DNA from: an uncultured Synechococcaceae cyanobacterium
GTDB taxonomy: Bacteria > Cyanobacteriota > Cyanobacteriia > PCC-6307 > Cyanobiaceae
Length of the DNA: 42,224 nt
Assembly: GCA_902574955.1 (NCBI GenBank)
Contig: CACGPQ010000009.1
Span: forward strand, 1 to 42,224
Direction of reading: 5' to 3'
Shown: positions 9,138 to 16,994 of the stretch, one piece after another
How positions within the stretch are numbered: the stretch's first letter is position 1
Layout: each line of letters starts with the position of its first letter
Notes under the pieces: generated by a model
Seen by the model: the letters and a program-made list of their open reading frames with translations, nothing else
The model's database searches: none
Told to the model about the DNA's origin: nothing
Position numbers and translations under genes: made by a program

Positions 9138-9165
9138 AATATAATAAGACATTAAAAGCAAACAA
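9138..9165 (-). promoter_or_regulatory. Candidate psbP promoter
   Basis: On the minus strand TTGTTT (9165-9160), a 16-base spacer and TATATT (9143-9138) resemble a sigma-70 promoter. Transcription from it would start near 9131, giving a leader of about 25 bases that is mostly the poly-A tract. On the plus strand an overlapping TATAAT (9140-9145) could serve recR. Both are weak in AT-rich DNA. Confidence 0.3.
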
Positions 9166-9217
9166 TTATGGCAATTCAGAGTTTTGCGTCTAAATTGTTT
9201 TTAGAAATAGTTTAATT

Positions 9218-9817
9218 TTGATTACTTATACCAAACCGCTTTCAAAATTAATTGGTCATTTTGAGAAATTCCCGGGAATTGGTCCAAGAACAGCTCAAAG
9301 ATTAGCTCTGTTTATTTTAAAACAACCTGAAAGTACAATAAGGGATTTTTCAAAGGCTCTGTTAGAAGCTCATAGTAATGTTGGTCGTTGTAAAAAATGC
9401 TTCAATTTGACATCGGAAGATGTATGTGAAATTTGTAGAAATATTGAAAGAAACCAAAAACTAATCTGTGTAGTAGCAGAAACCAAAGATTTGCTTGCTT
9501 TAGAGCGCGCCAGAGAATTCAAAGGTGTTTACCATGTTATTGGTGGTTTAATATCTCCAATGGATTCTGTTGGCCCTGAACTCTTAGAAATAAGAAGCTT
9601 GGTAGAAAGAGTTAGTAAGTCTGAAATAGATGAGATCATATTGGCATTGACCCCAAGTGTTGAGGGAGATACAACAAGTCTTTATATTGGAAAATTGTTA
9701 GCCCCTTTTACTAAAGTTACGAGGATTGCATACGGTCTCCCAATGGGTAGTGAACTTGAATATGTCGATGAAGTTACACTCGCAAGGGCCTTAGAAGGAA
9801 GAACAAAACTAAATTAG
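9218..9817 (+). CDS. recR: RecR recombination mediator
   Basis: RecR works with RecF/RecO to load RecA at gaps in single-stranded DNA. The 199 residues contain an N-terminal helix-hairpin-helix ([13 protein letters not shown], about 18-30), a four-cysteine zinc site (C58, C61, C70, C73) and a Toprim domain ([15 protein letters not shown] onward), the full canonical order and length. The start is TTG: no ATG occurs before the HhH, and [12 protein letters not shown] matches the family N-terminus. lipA starts three bases after the stop, so the two are probably co-transcribed. With recBD at the left edge, the window carries parts of both major recombination entry routes. Confidence 0.95.
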   Translation: MITYTKPLSKLIGHFEKFPGIGPRTAQRLALFILKQPESTIRDFSKALLEAHSNVGRCKKCFNLTSEDVCEICRNIERNQKLICVVAETKDLLALERAREFKGVYHVIGGLISPMDSVGPELLEIRSLVERVSKSEIDEIILALTPSVEGDTTSLYIGKLLAPFTKVTRIAYGLPMGSELEYVDEVTLARALEGRTKLN

Positions 9818-9820
9818 ATA

Positions 9821-10720
9821 ATGAGACGAAATAATCTAAACAAGCAAGAAAAAATCTTAAGACTTCCTTCCTGGATAAAATTTCCTATTAGTAAAGCTTC
9901 AGAGTTCGAAAAAATACAAACACTCATTAAAAAATCGAATATTCATACTATATGTGAAGAAGCAAGATGTCCAAATAGAGCAGAATGTTATGCCTCAGGA
10001 ACAGCAACTTTCTTGCTGGGTGGATCAATATGTTCTCGTTCTTGTGCTTTTTGTCAGGTAAGTAAAGGTAAACCTAGTTCTATCAATATTGATGAATGTA
10101 CTCAAGTCGCTGAAGCAGTAAAAGTCCTAAATTTGAAATATGTTGTTTTGACATCTGTAGCTAGAGATGATCTCCATGATCATGGTGCAAATTTATTTAT
10201 ATCCACAATTGATGAGATTAGAAAAATTGATTCAACAATAAAAATTGAGGTTTTGACTCCTGATTTCTGGGGTGGAGGCAAAAATTTTGACCACACTGAT
10301 AACCTTCAGACGGAGAGATTGAAGATGATTTTAGAAAAAGATCCAATTTGTTTTAATCATAATCTTGAAACTGTGGAAAGACTACAAAAAGAAGTTAGGA
10401 GAGGTGCTAATTACAAAAAATCCCTAAGTTTGCTAAAAAAGGCAAAAGATTTTGCCCCTCATATTGAAACTAAATCAGGCATTATGTTAGGACTGGGGGA
10501 AACTTTGGATGAAATAAAACATACAATTTATGATCTTAAAAAAATAGATTGTGATCAAATTACAATTGGCCAATATTTAAGGCCCTCATTAAATCATTTG
10601 GCAGTTAAGAAATATTGGGAACCATCAGAGTTTCAATATTTATATCGATTTTCTAAGGAATTAGGATTTAAGAAAGTATCTTCTGGTCCCTTAGTTAGAA
10701 GTAGTTATCATGCTGGTTAA
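9821..10720 (+). CDS. lipA: Lipoyl synthase
   Basis: Radical-SAM enzyme that inserts two sulfurs into octanoyl groups on lipoyl-dependent enzymes such as pyruvate dehydrogenase and the glycine cleavage H protein. The 299-residue protein carries both iron-sulfur sites: the auxiliary cluster cysteines C45, C50, C56 (CEEARCPNRAEC) and the SAM-binding CSRSCAFC (C71, C75, C78). The C-terminal GPLVRSSYHAG holds the conserved Arg-Ser-Ser-Tyr. It lies three bases after recR. The last four bases (TTAA) also form the stop codon of the convergent 166-aa gene. Confidence 0.96.
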   Translation: MRRNNLNKQEKILRLPSWIKFPISKASEFEKIQTLIKKSNIHTICEEARCPNRAECYASGTATFLLGGSICSRSCAFCQVSKGKPSSINIDECTQVAEAVKVLNLKYVVLTSVARDDLHDHGANLFISTIDEIRKIDSTIKIEVLTPDFWGGGKNFDHTDNLQTERLKMILEKDPICFNHNLETVERLQKEVRRGANYKKSLSLLKKAKDFAPHIETKSGIMLGLGETLDEIKHTIYDLKKIDCDQITIGQYLRPSLNHLAVKKYWEPSEFQYLYRFSKELGFKKVSSGPLVRSSYHAG

Positions 10721-11217
10721 CTTTCTTCAATTAAAGAAAGTTTCTTTTCAAGTTTTTTCAATATGGAATTACACTCCCCGTTCATAAGTGTACCTGCGCC
10801 TCCCCAAACTAATCTTAATAAAAGATCTACTGGGCTAGAACCAACTTCTTTAACAATTTTAAATCCTATTAACTTGAAATATCTAACAAGTTTTTTACTA
10901 TATCCTTCACTATCAAAAATAGCTAAAAGTCTTACTTTGTTGCTTGATTTTTTTTCAATTGCCCAAGACATAGTTGTTGCCCATATTAATTCTGAGACGA
11001 AGGAGGGGGATTTACTAAGGATTATTAATGTATCAAGCTGAATACCTTGTTTTTTTAAATAAGTCCAACCTTTCATTTCGGCCCAAATCTTTATGATGTT
11101 ATCTTTCTGTTCTGCAACAACGATTCTAAAAAAACATAACCCAATTGTTTCTCTAACTTGAATTTTAATTATTAGTCCCATTGAACTTGCTAATTTTTCT
11201 AATTCTTCAACCTTCAT
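10717..11217 (-). CDS. Conserved-looking cyanobacterial protein of unknown function, 166 aa
   Basis: I cannot assign a function. The 166 residues look like a mixed alpha/beta domain with no signal peptide or membrane segment. Distinct stretches are IWAEMKGWTYLK, LIWATTMSWAIEK, VRLLAIFDSEGYSKKLVRYFKLIGF and LVWGGAGTLMNGEC. The ARLLAI...VRYF..IGF-like part is faintly like the second half of a GNAT acetyltransferase, but I see no clear acetyl-CoA loop. It starts 12 bases after the trhO stop, so it is the likely last gene of the lysA-dacA-uppS-bioB-trhO block. Its stop overlaps the lipA stop by four bases. Confidence 0.8.
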   Translation of the reverse strand: MKVEELEKLASSMGLIIKIQVRETIGLCFFRIVVAEQKDNIIKIWAEMKGWTYLKKQGIQLDTLIILSKSPSFVSELIWATTMSWAIEKKSSNKVRLLAIFDSEGYSKKLVRYFKLIGFKIVKEVGSSPVDLLLRLVWGGAGTLMNGECNSILKKLEKKLSLIEES

Positions 11218-11229
11218 GATTTTGGAAAA

Positions 11230-12162
11230 TTAGTCTTGATAGGTTTTATGATTCTCAACTTTTAATTTGTCGATCTGTTTTTGTCTTTCTTCAAATCTTC
11301 TTCTATCATCGTCACTGAATTGATTAATGCAGAAATGACATTGAATACCTTCTCTATATTCTTTTCTTTTTTGATCTTGAAATGAAACCGGCATTCCACA
11401 TGCATGACAAATAGAATAGGAACCTTTTTCTAATTTATGATCTAAAGCAACTCTTTTATCAAAAACAAAACATTCACCTTTAAATAAGTTTTTTTCTTCT
11501 GTTACATCATCAAGATATTGCAGAATACCCCCTTTAAGATGATAAATGTTTTTATAACCTTTCTTTTTCAATAAACTAGTAGCTTTTTCACATCTGATAC
11601 CTCCGGTACAAAACATTGCTATGTTTGTAGACGCTTTATTTTCTAAGTGGGTATCTAAATGATCATCTACCCACTTTGGGAATTCGCTAAAATTTCTTGT
11701 ATTAGGGTTTATAGAATTCTGAAATGTTCCTATAGAAACTTCATAATGATTTCTAGTATCAATGATTATTGTATTTTGATTTTTAATTAACTTATTCCAA
11801 TTAGCTGAGTCAATATAAGTCCCATTATCTTGTGAAGGGTTTATTTCAGTAACACCCATGGTTACTATTTCTTTCTTGATTTTTATTTTTAATTTTTTGA
11901 AGACTTTATTTTTTGAAAAGTTTACTTTTATATTCAAATTTCTATTATCTGTATATTTTTTGAGTAACTTTATAACAATATCAATTACATTTTTCTCAGC
12001 ACAAATAGTTCCATTAATACCCTCATTTGCAAAAATTAATAAACCTGAAAGATCGTTTTCATTTTCGATTTCTAATAACTTATTTTTGAGATCAAGAATT
12101 AAATTTTCTTGAAATAGGAAGAAAGAATATAGAGAAACTATCTTATAATGTTTGCCTTTCAT
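11230..12162 (-). CDS. trhO: tRNA uridine 5-hydroxylase, rhodanese family (TrhO/UPF0176)
   Basis: TrhO (formerly YceA/UPF0176) makes 5-hydroxyuridine at the wobble base of some tRNAs using oxygen. The 310 residues show an N-terminal acylphosphatase-like/ferredoxin-like domain ([12 protein letters not shown], about 42-53), a rhodanese domain with active-site loop [10 protein letters not shown] (C185, C191), and a C-terminal zinc-type four-Cys cluster (C252, C255, C275, C278). Its ATG overlaps the bioB stop as ATGA, so translation is coupled to bioB. The family assignment is firm; the reaction is inferred from characterised E. coli and Bacillus members. Confidence 0.92.
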   Translation of the reverse strand: MKGKHYKIVSLYSFFLFQENLILDLKNKLLEIENENDLSGLLIFANEGINGTICAEKNVIDIVIKLLKKYTDNRNLNIKVNFSKNKVFKKLKIKIKKEIVTMGVTEINPSQDNGTYIDSANWNKLIKNQNTIIIDTRNHYEVSIGTFQNSINPNTRNFSEFPKWVDDHLDTHLENKASTNIAMFCTGGIRCEKATSLLKKKGYKNIYHLKGGILQYLDDVTEEKNLFKGECFVFDKRVALDHKLEKGSYSICHACGMPVSFQDQKRKEYREGIQCHFCINQFSDDDRRRFEERQKQIDKLKVENHKTYQD

Positions 12163-13163
12163 AAAGATAATGTTTTTTCACAAGCTTCAAAATTTTCATT
12201 AAATGATACTCCAACCTCTTTAAGAAGTTTTCTATCTGATTGAAAAGATGGATTTGAAGTTGTGAGTAACTCATCTCCGTAAAAAATTGAATTTGCACCG
12301 CATTGAAAACATAAAATTTGGGCTTCTTTTGAAAGCTTTTCTCTCCCTGCACTTAATCTTATTTTACTTTTAGGCATAAGAATTCTAGCTGTAGCTATCA
12401 TTCTTATCATCTCAATTGAATCAATTTCTTGATTTCCTTCTAAACCAGTACCTTCAATAGCTACTAATGAATTTATAGGAACACTTTCAGGGTGCGGATT
12501 CATGTTTGAGAGCACTTCCAAAAAAGATGCTCTATCGCCATTAGTTTCACCCAAACCTATTATTCCTCCACAACAAACATTTATTCCTGCATCTCTTACT
12601 CTTTTGATAGTATCTAGTCTGTCTTGATAAGTTCTAGTCGAAATAATATTTTGATAATGCTCAGGACTAGTATCAAGATTGTGGTTATATGCGGTCAAAC
12701 CAGCATTAGCTAGTCTGGAGGCTTGTTCTTCTGTAAGCATCCCAGCAGTAACACATGCTTCCATTCCTAAATCTCTTACACCGCTAACCATATCCAACAT
12801 TGCATTAAAAGATTTCCCGTCTCTAATTTCTCTCCATGCCCAACCCATACAAAACCTTTCTGCGCCCTCTTTTTTTGCTATTTGAGCTCTTGCTAAAACC
12901 TCTTCAACTTGAAATTGTGGATGACTTTTGATTTCGCTAGCACTGTAGATTGATTGGCTACAATAAGAACAATTTTCCTCACATCCACCAGTTTTTACGC
13001 TTAACAATGTTGCTAATTGGATGTTGTATTTGTTGAATTTCCTGTGAACGTTTTGTGATTCCCACATTAAATCAATCAAAGGCATATTAAGTATTTCCAA
13101 TATCTCCTCTTTATTCCAATCGAACCTAATTTCTCTTAATAAATGATTATTCGAATTAGCCAT
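12159..13163 (-). CDS. bioB: Biotin synthase
   Basis: Radical-SAM enzyme that inserts sulfur into dethiobiotin to make biotin, the cofactor of acetyl-CoA carboxylase. The 334 residues have the SAM cluster CEENCSYC (C61, C65, C68), the YNHNLDTS motif and GGIIGLGET, all diagnostic for BioB. It starts only five bases after uppS and overlaps trhO by four bases, so it belongs to a compact minus-strand operon. No other biotin genes lie nearby, so the link to its neighbours is positional and not by pathway. Confidence 0.96.
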   Translation of the reverse strand: MANSNNHLLREIRFDWNKEEILEILNMPLIDLMWESQNVHRKFNKYNIQLATLLSVKTGGCEENCSYCSQSIYSASEIKSHPQFQVEEVLARAQIAKKEGAERFCMGWAWREIRDGKSFNAMLDMVSGVRDLGMEACVTAGMLTEEQASRLANAGLTAYNHNLDTSPEHYQNIISTRTYQDRLDTIKRVRDAGINVCCGGIIGLGETNGDRASFLEVLSNMNPHPESVPINSLVAIEGTGLEGNQEIDSIEMIRMIATARILMPKSKIRLSAGREKLSKEAQILCFQCGANSIFYGDELLTTSNPSFQSDRKLLKEVGVSFNENFEACEKTLSL

Positions 13164-13168
13164 TTTTG

Positions 13169-13972
13169 TTAGGAAGAATATTGAGAATCTTCAAAAGATT
13201 CATTTGGTAATGATTCTATACCGCCGAAACGTCTATTCCTTGATTGGTAATCAATGATTGCTTTTAGAAATTCAAACTCATTGAAGTCTGGCCACATTAC
13301 GTCTGATATGTAAATCTCTGAATAAGCTAATTGCCACAAAAGAAAATTACTTATCCTTTTTTCTCCACTAGTTCTTATTAGTAATTCTGGATCTTTAATT
13401 CCTCGAGTTAATAGCTCTGAATTAAATAATTCTTCATTAACTTCACTTGGTTTTATTTCACCAGAGGAAGATTTTAATGCTAATTTTTTTGCGACTTTTA
13501 CTATTTCTTGTCTACCACCGTAATTAACACAAACATTCAATAAAAATTTATTGTTGTTTTTAGTTAGAGATTCTGAATTAGAGATAATTTTTTTAAGAGT
13601 TTCAGGGAAAGGAGTTAAATCCCCAATGAATTTTATTTTTGTGGATTCTTCATGTATCTCTTCAATCTCGTTTCTCAAAACTTCGCTAAAAAGATTTATG
13701 AGGAATTCGACCTCTTTTGTTGGTCTTGTCCAATTCTCAGTTGAAAAAGCATAAACAGTAAGTACTTTACAACCTAATTTTTTTGATGCTTTGAGAATTT
13801 CTTTTAAAACATCCACTCCTCTTTTGTGCCCATATGTACGCGCTAAACCTTTTTTTGTGGCCCATCTTCCATTCCCATCCATAATTATTGCAACATGTTC
13901 TGGAACTTTCTGCTTATCTATTCTCTTAGATAAGTCGTTATTTTTCTTGTCGATTACATTTCCTAAACTCAT
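13169..13972 (-). CDS. uppS: Undecaprenyl diphosphate synthase (cis-prenyltransferase)
   Basis: Adds isopentenyl units in cis to farnesyl diphosphate, making the C55 lipid carrier for peptidoglycan and surface glycans. The 267 residues have the family start [12 protein letters not shown] with catalytic D32, GHKRGVD, the [12 protein letters not shown] segment, and the signature region [22 protein letters not shown]. The protein has about 23 extra residues before the conserved core. It sits three bases after dacA and five before bioB. Next to dacA and lysA it completes a cell-wall-related group. To my knowledge the same lysA-dacA-uppS order occurs in other cyanobacteria. Confidence 0.95.
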   Translation of the reverse strand: MSLGNVIDKKNNDLSKRIDKQKVPEHVAIIMDGNGRWATKKGLARTYGHKRGVDVLKEILKASKKLGCKVLTVYAFSTENWTRPTKEVEFLINLFSEVLRNEIEEIHEESTKIKFIGDLTPFPETLKKIISNSESLTKNNNKFLLNVCVNYGGRQEIVKVAKKLALKSSSGEIKPSEVNEELFNSELLTRGIKDPELLIRTSGEKRISNFLLWQLAYSEIYISDVMWPDFNEFEFLKAIIDYQSRNRRFGGIESLPNESFEDSQYSS

Positions 13973-13975
13973 TAG

Positions 13976-14884
13976 TTAATCCTTTTTGTTTATAAAGATT
14001 TCTGATTTTTCTGACTCTTTTTTATTAATATCACTGACAATATTATCACCCAAGTTTGTCTTTTGGGATAAGACATTTTTACTTAAAGATGCTTTATTTG
14101 CTCCCATAGAGTTTTGATTCCCAATCAAATTTACGAGAAGTTCTTGCAACCTACTACTGGTAATTGGTCTTTCGAGTTTCCCTTGGTTTGCTAATGATAA
14201 CGTACCTGTCTCTTCGGAAACAACAATACATATGCACCTGTCAAATCTTTCTGTAATTCCTAATGCAGCTAAATGTCTTGTGCCGTATCTGCTAATTCCT
14301 TGCCTCGAGAGAGGAAGAATTACACCAGCTGATATTATTTTGTTACCTTTAACGAGAACTGCTCCATCATGTAACGGTGTATCTGTTGCAAAAAGATTTA
14401 TTAAAAGGTCTGTTGATAATTGTGCCTCAATATTTGTCCCGGAATATAAGAAATCTTCAGGCCTTAAATCACTCCCTAAATCCACAACGATTAAAGCGCC
14501 TCTTCTATTCTGAGAGAGCCTACCTGCAGTATCAACTAACTGAGTAATAGTAGTTGATGTTGCTCTAAATTCCTTTGGTGGATTGCCTAGTAAAACAGCT
14601 AATCTCCCAGTACCTAATAATTCCATTAATCTTCTTAGCTCTCCTTGCCAAAGAATTGCTAAGGAGAGAGAGCAAGCAAGGACTACTGCATCAATTAATT
14701 TTGATGTTAATGGAAGGTATGCATATCTTTGAATAAACCATGCGGAAGAAACTAAAAACAAATATCCCCTTAAAAGCCATAATGTTCTCTGTTCTTTTAC
14801 TCTAGAAAATAATAAAAGTCCGAAACCAACAGCAAATAAGACATCTAATAAAAGTTTTAAATTTATTATCCCCCAGAAATTCAC
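13976..14884 (-). CDS. dacA: Diadenylate cyclase (c-di-AMP synthase), CdaA/DacA type
   Basis: Makes cyclic di-AMP from two ATP. Three hydrophobic segments lie in the first 80 residues (about 8-27, 38-55, 62-79), then a coiled stretch and the DisA_N/DAC domain with the catalytic DGA (173-175, LHDGAVLV) and GTRH (201-204), both intact. At 302 residues it is a little longer than Firmicute CdaA; the last 50 residues are charged and probably disordered. It lies 28 bases after lysA and three before uppS, so cell-wall precursor supply and the second messenger are transcribed together. No CdaR regulator gene is adjacent. A PgpH-like phosphodiesterase candidate is at 39896-41365. Confidence 0.93.
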   Translation of the reverse strand: MNFWGIINLKLLLDVLFAVGFGLLLFSRVKEQRTLWLLRGYLFLVSSAWFIQRYAYLPLTSKLIDAVVLACSLSLAILWQGELRRLMELLGTGRLAVLLGNPPKEFRATSTTITQLVDTAGRLSQNRRGALIVVDLGSDLRPEDFLYSGTNIEAQLSTDLLINLFATDTPLHDGAVLVKGNKIISAGVILPLSRQGISRYGTRHLAALGITERFDRCICIVVSEETGTLSLANQGKLERPITSSRLQELLVNLIGNQNSMGANKASLSKNVLSQKTNLGDNIVSDINKKESEKSEIFINKKD

Positions 14885-14912
14885 ATTAAAAACAAAATTA
14901 ATCTAAATGTAC

Positions 14913-16286
14913 CTAATTTTGTTTGATAAAGCGATCAGGTAAAACATCGTATTTTAAAAGATCAAATGGGCTTTCTCTTTTTTGAATAATTTCTGCCTCT
15001 CCATCTTTAACTAAGAGAGCAGCAGGTCTTGGAATTCTGTTGTAGTTAGAACTCATCGAAATATTGTATGCACCAGTACCAAAAACACATATTAGATCTC
15101 CTGTTTTACATTTTGCCAGTTCAATTTCCTTAAACAATACATCTCCAGATTCGCAGTGCTTACCAGCAATAGTATATTTATTTTTTGGATTAATATTAAA
15201 TGGATTACCTACTAAACATGCAGAATAATTTGATTGATAAGTAATAGGTCTTGGATTATCACTCATCCCACCATCAACAGATAAATATGTTCTAATACCG
15301 GGAATTTCTTTAAAGGACCCAATTTTGTAAATGGTTATACCTGCTGTAGATACAATAGATCTACCAGGTTCACACATTAATGTAGGAAAATCTAAGTTGT
15401 TTTTTTTACAAGCTTTAACAACAGAAGAAGAAACTGTTTTAACCCATTCTTCAATTGAAGGGGGATCATCAAATTCTGTATATTTGATACCTAAACCTCC
15501 GCCAACATTAAGTTCCGCAATATTATGACCAAATTTCTTGGCGTCTAAAATAACCTTTACCATTATTTCTCCCAGATCCTTATGAGGTTCTAGTTCGAAA
15601 ATCTGTGAACCAATATGAGCATGTAAACCTTTTAATTTTAGGTGTTTTGTATTTCTGATTCTGTTAAAAACAATATTTAAATACTCTATACCGAAACCAA
15701 ATTTGCTATCAAATGACCCGGTTCTAATGTATTCATGTGTATGGCATTCTATCCCAGGAGTAAAGCGAATCATTATTTCTAAATCACGATTAAATGTATT
15801 TGAGATTTCCTCTAATCTTTCTAAGTCATGATCATTATCTACAATAACTTTGATATTATTTCTAACTGCGAATTCTAATTCTTTGTCCGATTTGTTGTTG
15901 CCATGGAAAACAATTTTTTCATTTGGAACTCCACCTTTAATAGCAGTTAATAGTTCTCCTTCTGAAACCGCATCAAGTCCTAAACCTTCTGAGGAAACAA
16001 GATTACTCATAAAAATAGAACTATTTGCCTTAGAGGCATATATGGGAAGCGATTTTCCTGGATAATATTTTTCTAATGCTTTTTTATACGCTCTACAAGA
16101 ATTTCTTAAAGTGATTTCATCTAAAATATAAAGAGGAGAATCATATTTTTTAACTAATTCTTCAATAGAACATCCACCAACTGACAATTTTCCATCTCCT
16201 CCAATGGATGTAGTAATAGGTACAATATTTCTATTGGGACTTTCTGAATCAATCTTTTGTTTTAAAAAGGATTTTTTTTCTGCCAT
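14913..16286 (-). CDS. lysA: Diaminopimelate decarboxylase
   Basis: PLP enzyme for the last step of lysine synthesis, meso-diaminopimelate to lysine; its substrate is also a peptidoglycan building block. The 457 residues include the PLP lysine K86 in YASKAN, HIGSQ (224-228), GGGLG (262-266), CEPGRS (305-310) and the catalytic-site C378 in CESGD. About 20 extra N-terminal residues precede the conserved core. It appears to be the first gene of the minus-strand block that continues with dacA. A 16-bp perfect palindrome lies five bases before the ATG, within the 88-base divergent region shared with the acetyltransferase gene. Confidence 0.95.
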   Translation of the reverse strand: MAEKKSFLKQKIDSESPNRNIVPITTSIGGDGKLSVGGCSIEELVKKYDSPLYILDEITLRNSCRAYKKALEKYYPGKSLPIYASKANSSIFMSNLVSSEGLGLDAVSEGELLTAIKGGVPNEKIVFHGNNKSDKELEFAVRNNIKVIVDNDHDLERLEEISNTFNRDLEIMIRFTPGIECHTHEYIRTGSFDSKFGFGIEYLNIVFNRIRNTKHLKLKGLHAHIGSQIFELEPHKDLGEIMVKVILDAKKFGHNIAELNVGGGLGIKYTEFDDPPSIEEWVKTVSSSVVKACKKNNLDFPTLMCEPGRSIVSTAGITIYKIGSFKEIPGIRTYLSVDGGMSDNPRPITYQSNYSACLVGNPFNINPKNKYTIAGKHCESGDVLFKEIELAKCKTGDLICVFGTGAYNISMSSNYNRIPRPAALLVKDGEAEIIQKRESPFDLLKYDVLPDRFIKQN

Positions 16287-16291
16287 GGGAG

Positions 16292-16307
16292 AACTTTAAT
16301 TAAAGTT
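16292..16307 (-). promoter_or_regulatory. 16-bp perfect palindrome upstream of lysA
   Basis: AACTTTAATTAAAGTT is its own reverse complement and ends five bases before the lysA start codon. A second short dyad, TTTTG-C-CAAAA (16306-16316), overlaps it. It could be an operator for the lysA-dacA transcript or, in RNA, a six-base-pair stem with an AATT loop. AT-only composition makes chance occurrence plausible. Confidence 0.35.
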
Positions 16308-16374
16308 TTGCCAAAACTGTCATATTTTATAATGACTCTAGGTTGGAACTTTTTTAATATACATACTTTATAAA

Positions 16375-16815
16375 ATGATATCTATTAAACAAATAAATGA
16401 GAAAGATATTGATTTATGTTATGAATTAGATTCAAATACGATTTCTTTATGGAGTAAGAAACAATGGGCTAACGAATTCAAAAAAGAAGGTACAAAAATA
16501 TTTGGGTTATTCATTACAAATTTTTTCATTGGAATATGTGTTTTTCAAATTGTTCTTGATGAAGCTCAAGTAAATTATTTTGTTGTAAATAAGAGATTTA
16601 GGAAAAAAGGTTTTGGATCTTATCTTATGAGCTATTTAATAAAAAAATGTGAAAAATTAAATCTAAAAAAATTATTATTGGAGGTTTCTCAGAGCAATGT
16701 TACAGCTGAAAGATTTTATAGCCGATTTGATTTTTCTACTGTAGGAATAAGAAAAAATTATTATAAAGATGGTTCACATGCTCTTTTAAAAGAAAAAAAA
16801 TTAACAACAAAATAA
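16375..16815 (+). CDS. rimI: GNAT N-acetyltransferase, RimI-like
   Basis: Probable protein N-alpha-acetyltransferase of the RimI family (RimI acetylates ribosomal protein bS18). The 146-residue GNAT domain has the acetyl-CoA loop R-K-K-G-F-G (76-81), followed by LLLEVSQSNVTAERFYSRFDFSTVGIRKNYY-type sequence with the conserved Glu, Asn and C-terminal Tyr pattern of RimI. The ATG at 16375 is the first in frame. It is divergent from lysA by 88 bases; a TATAAT at 16328-16333 is a possible -10 element. Other GNAT substrates cannot be excluded. Confidence 0.82.
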   Translation: MISIKQINEKDIDLCYELDSNTISLWSKKQWANEFKKEGTKIFGLFITNFFIGICVFQIVLDEAQVNYFVVNKRFRKKGFGSYLMSYLIKKCEKLNLKKLLLEVSQSNVTAERFYSRFDFSTVGIRKNYYKDGSHALLKEKKLTTK

Positions 16816-16837
16816 TGTAAAAATTTAATTGTTCGGA

Positions 16838-16956
16838 TTACCAGAATGCTTGAAATTACTATAATTTCTTGATATATCACCAAAAAAGTTAAATTTAATC
16901 TTATAAATTATAGTTTTGGGTATTCACAAAAGCTCATTCTGAACACAAAATTGACA
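16838..16956 (+). promoter_or_regulatory. clpC upstream region with two candidate promoter elements
   Basis: The 179-base gap before clpC holds TTACCA (16838-16843) with a 16-base spacer to TATAAT (16860-16865). That -10 lies inside an inverted repeat GAAATTA-CTA-TAATTTC (16852-16868). A second -35-like TTGACA is at 16951-16956 with no good -10. The ten-base string TTGACATATA here also occurs at 23821-23830, upstream of the ABC1-kinase gene. Suggestive only. Confidence 0.3.
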
Positions 16957-16994
16957 TATAACTGGTAGGTTATTAGTAGGATTTTAATCTTCTA

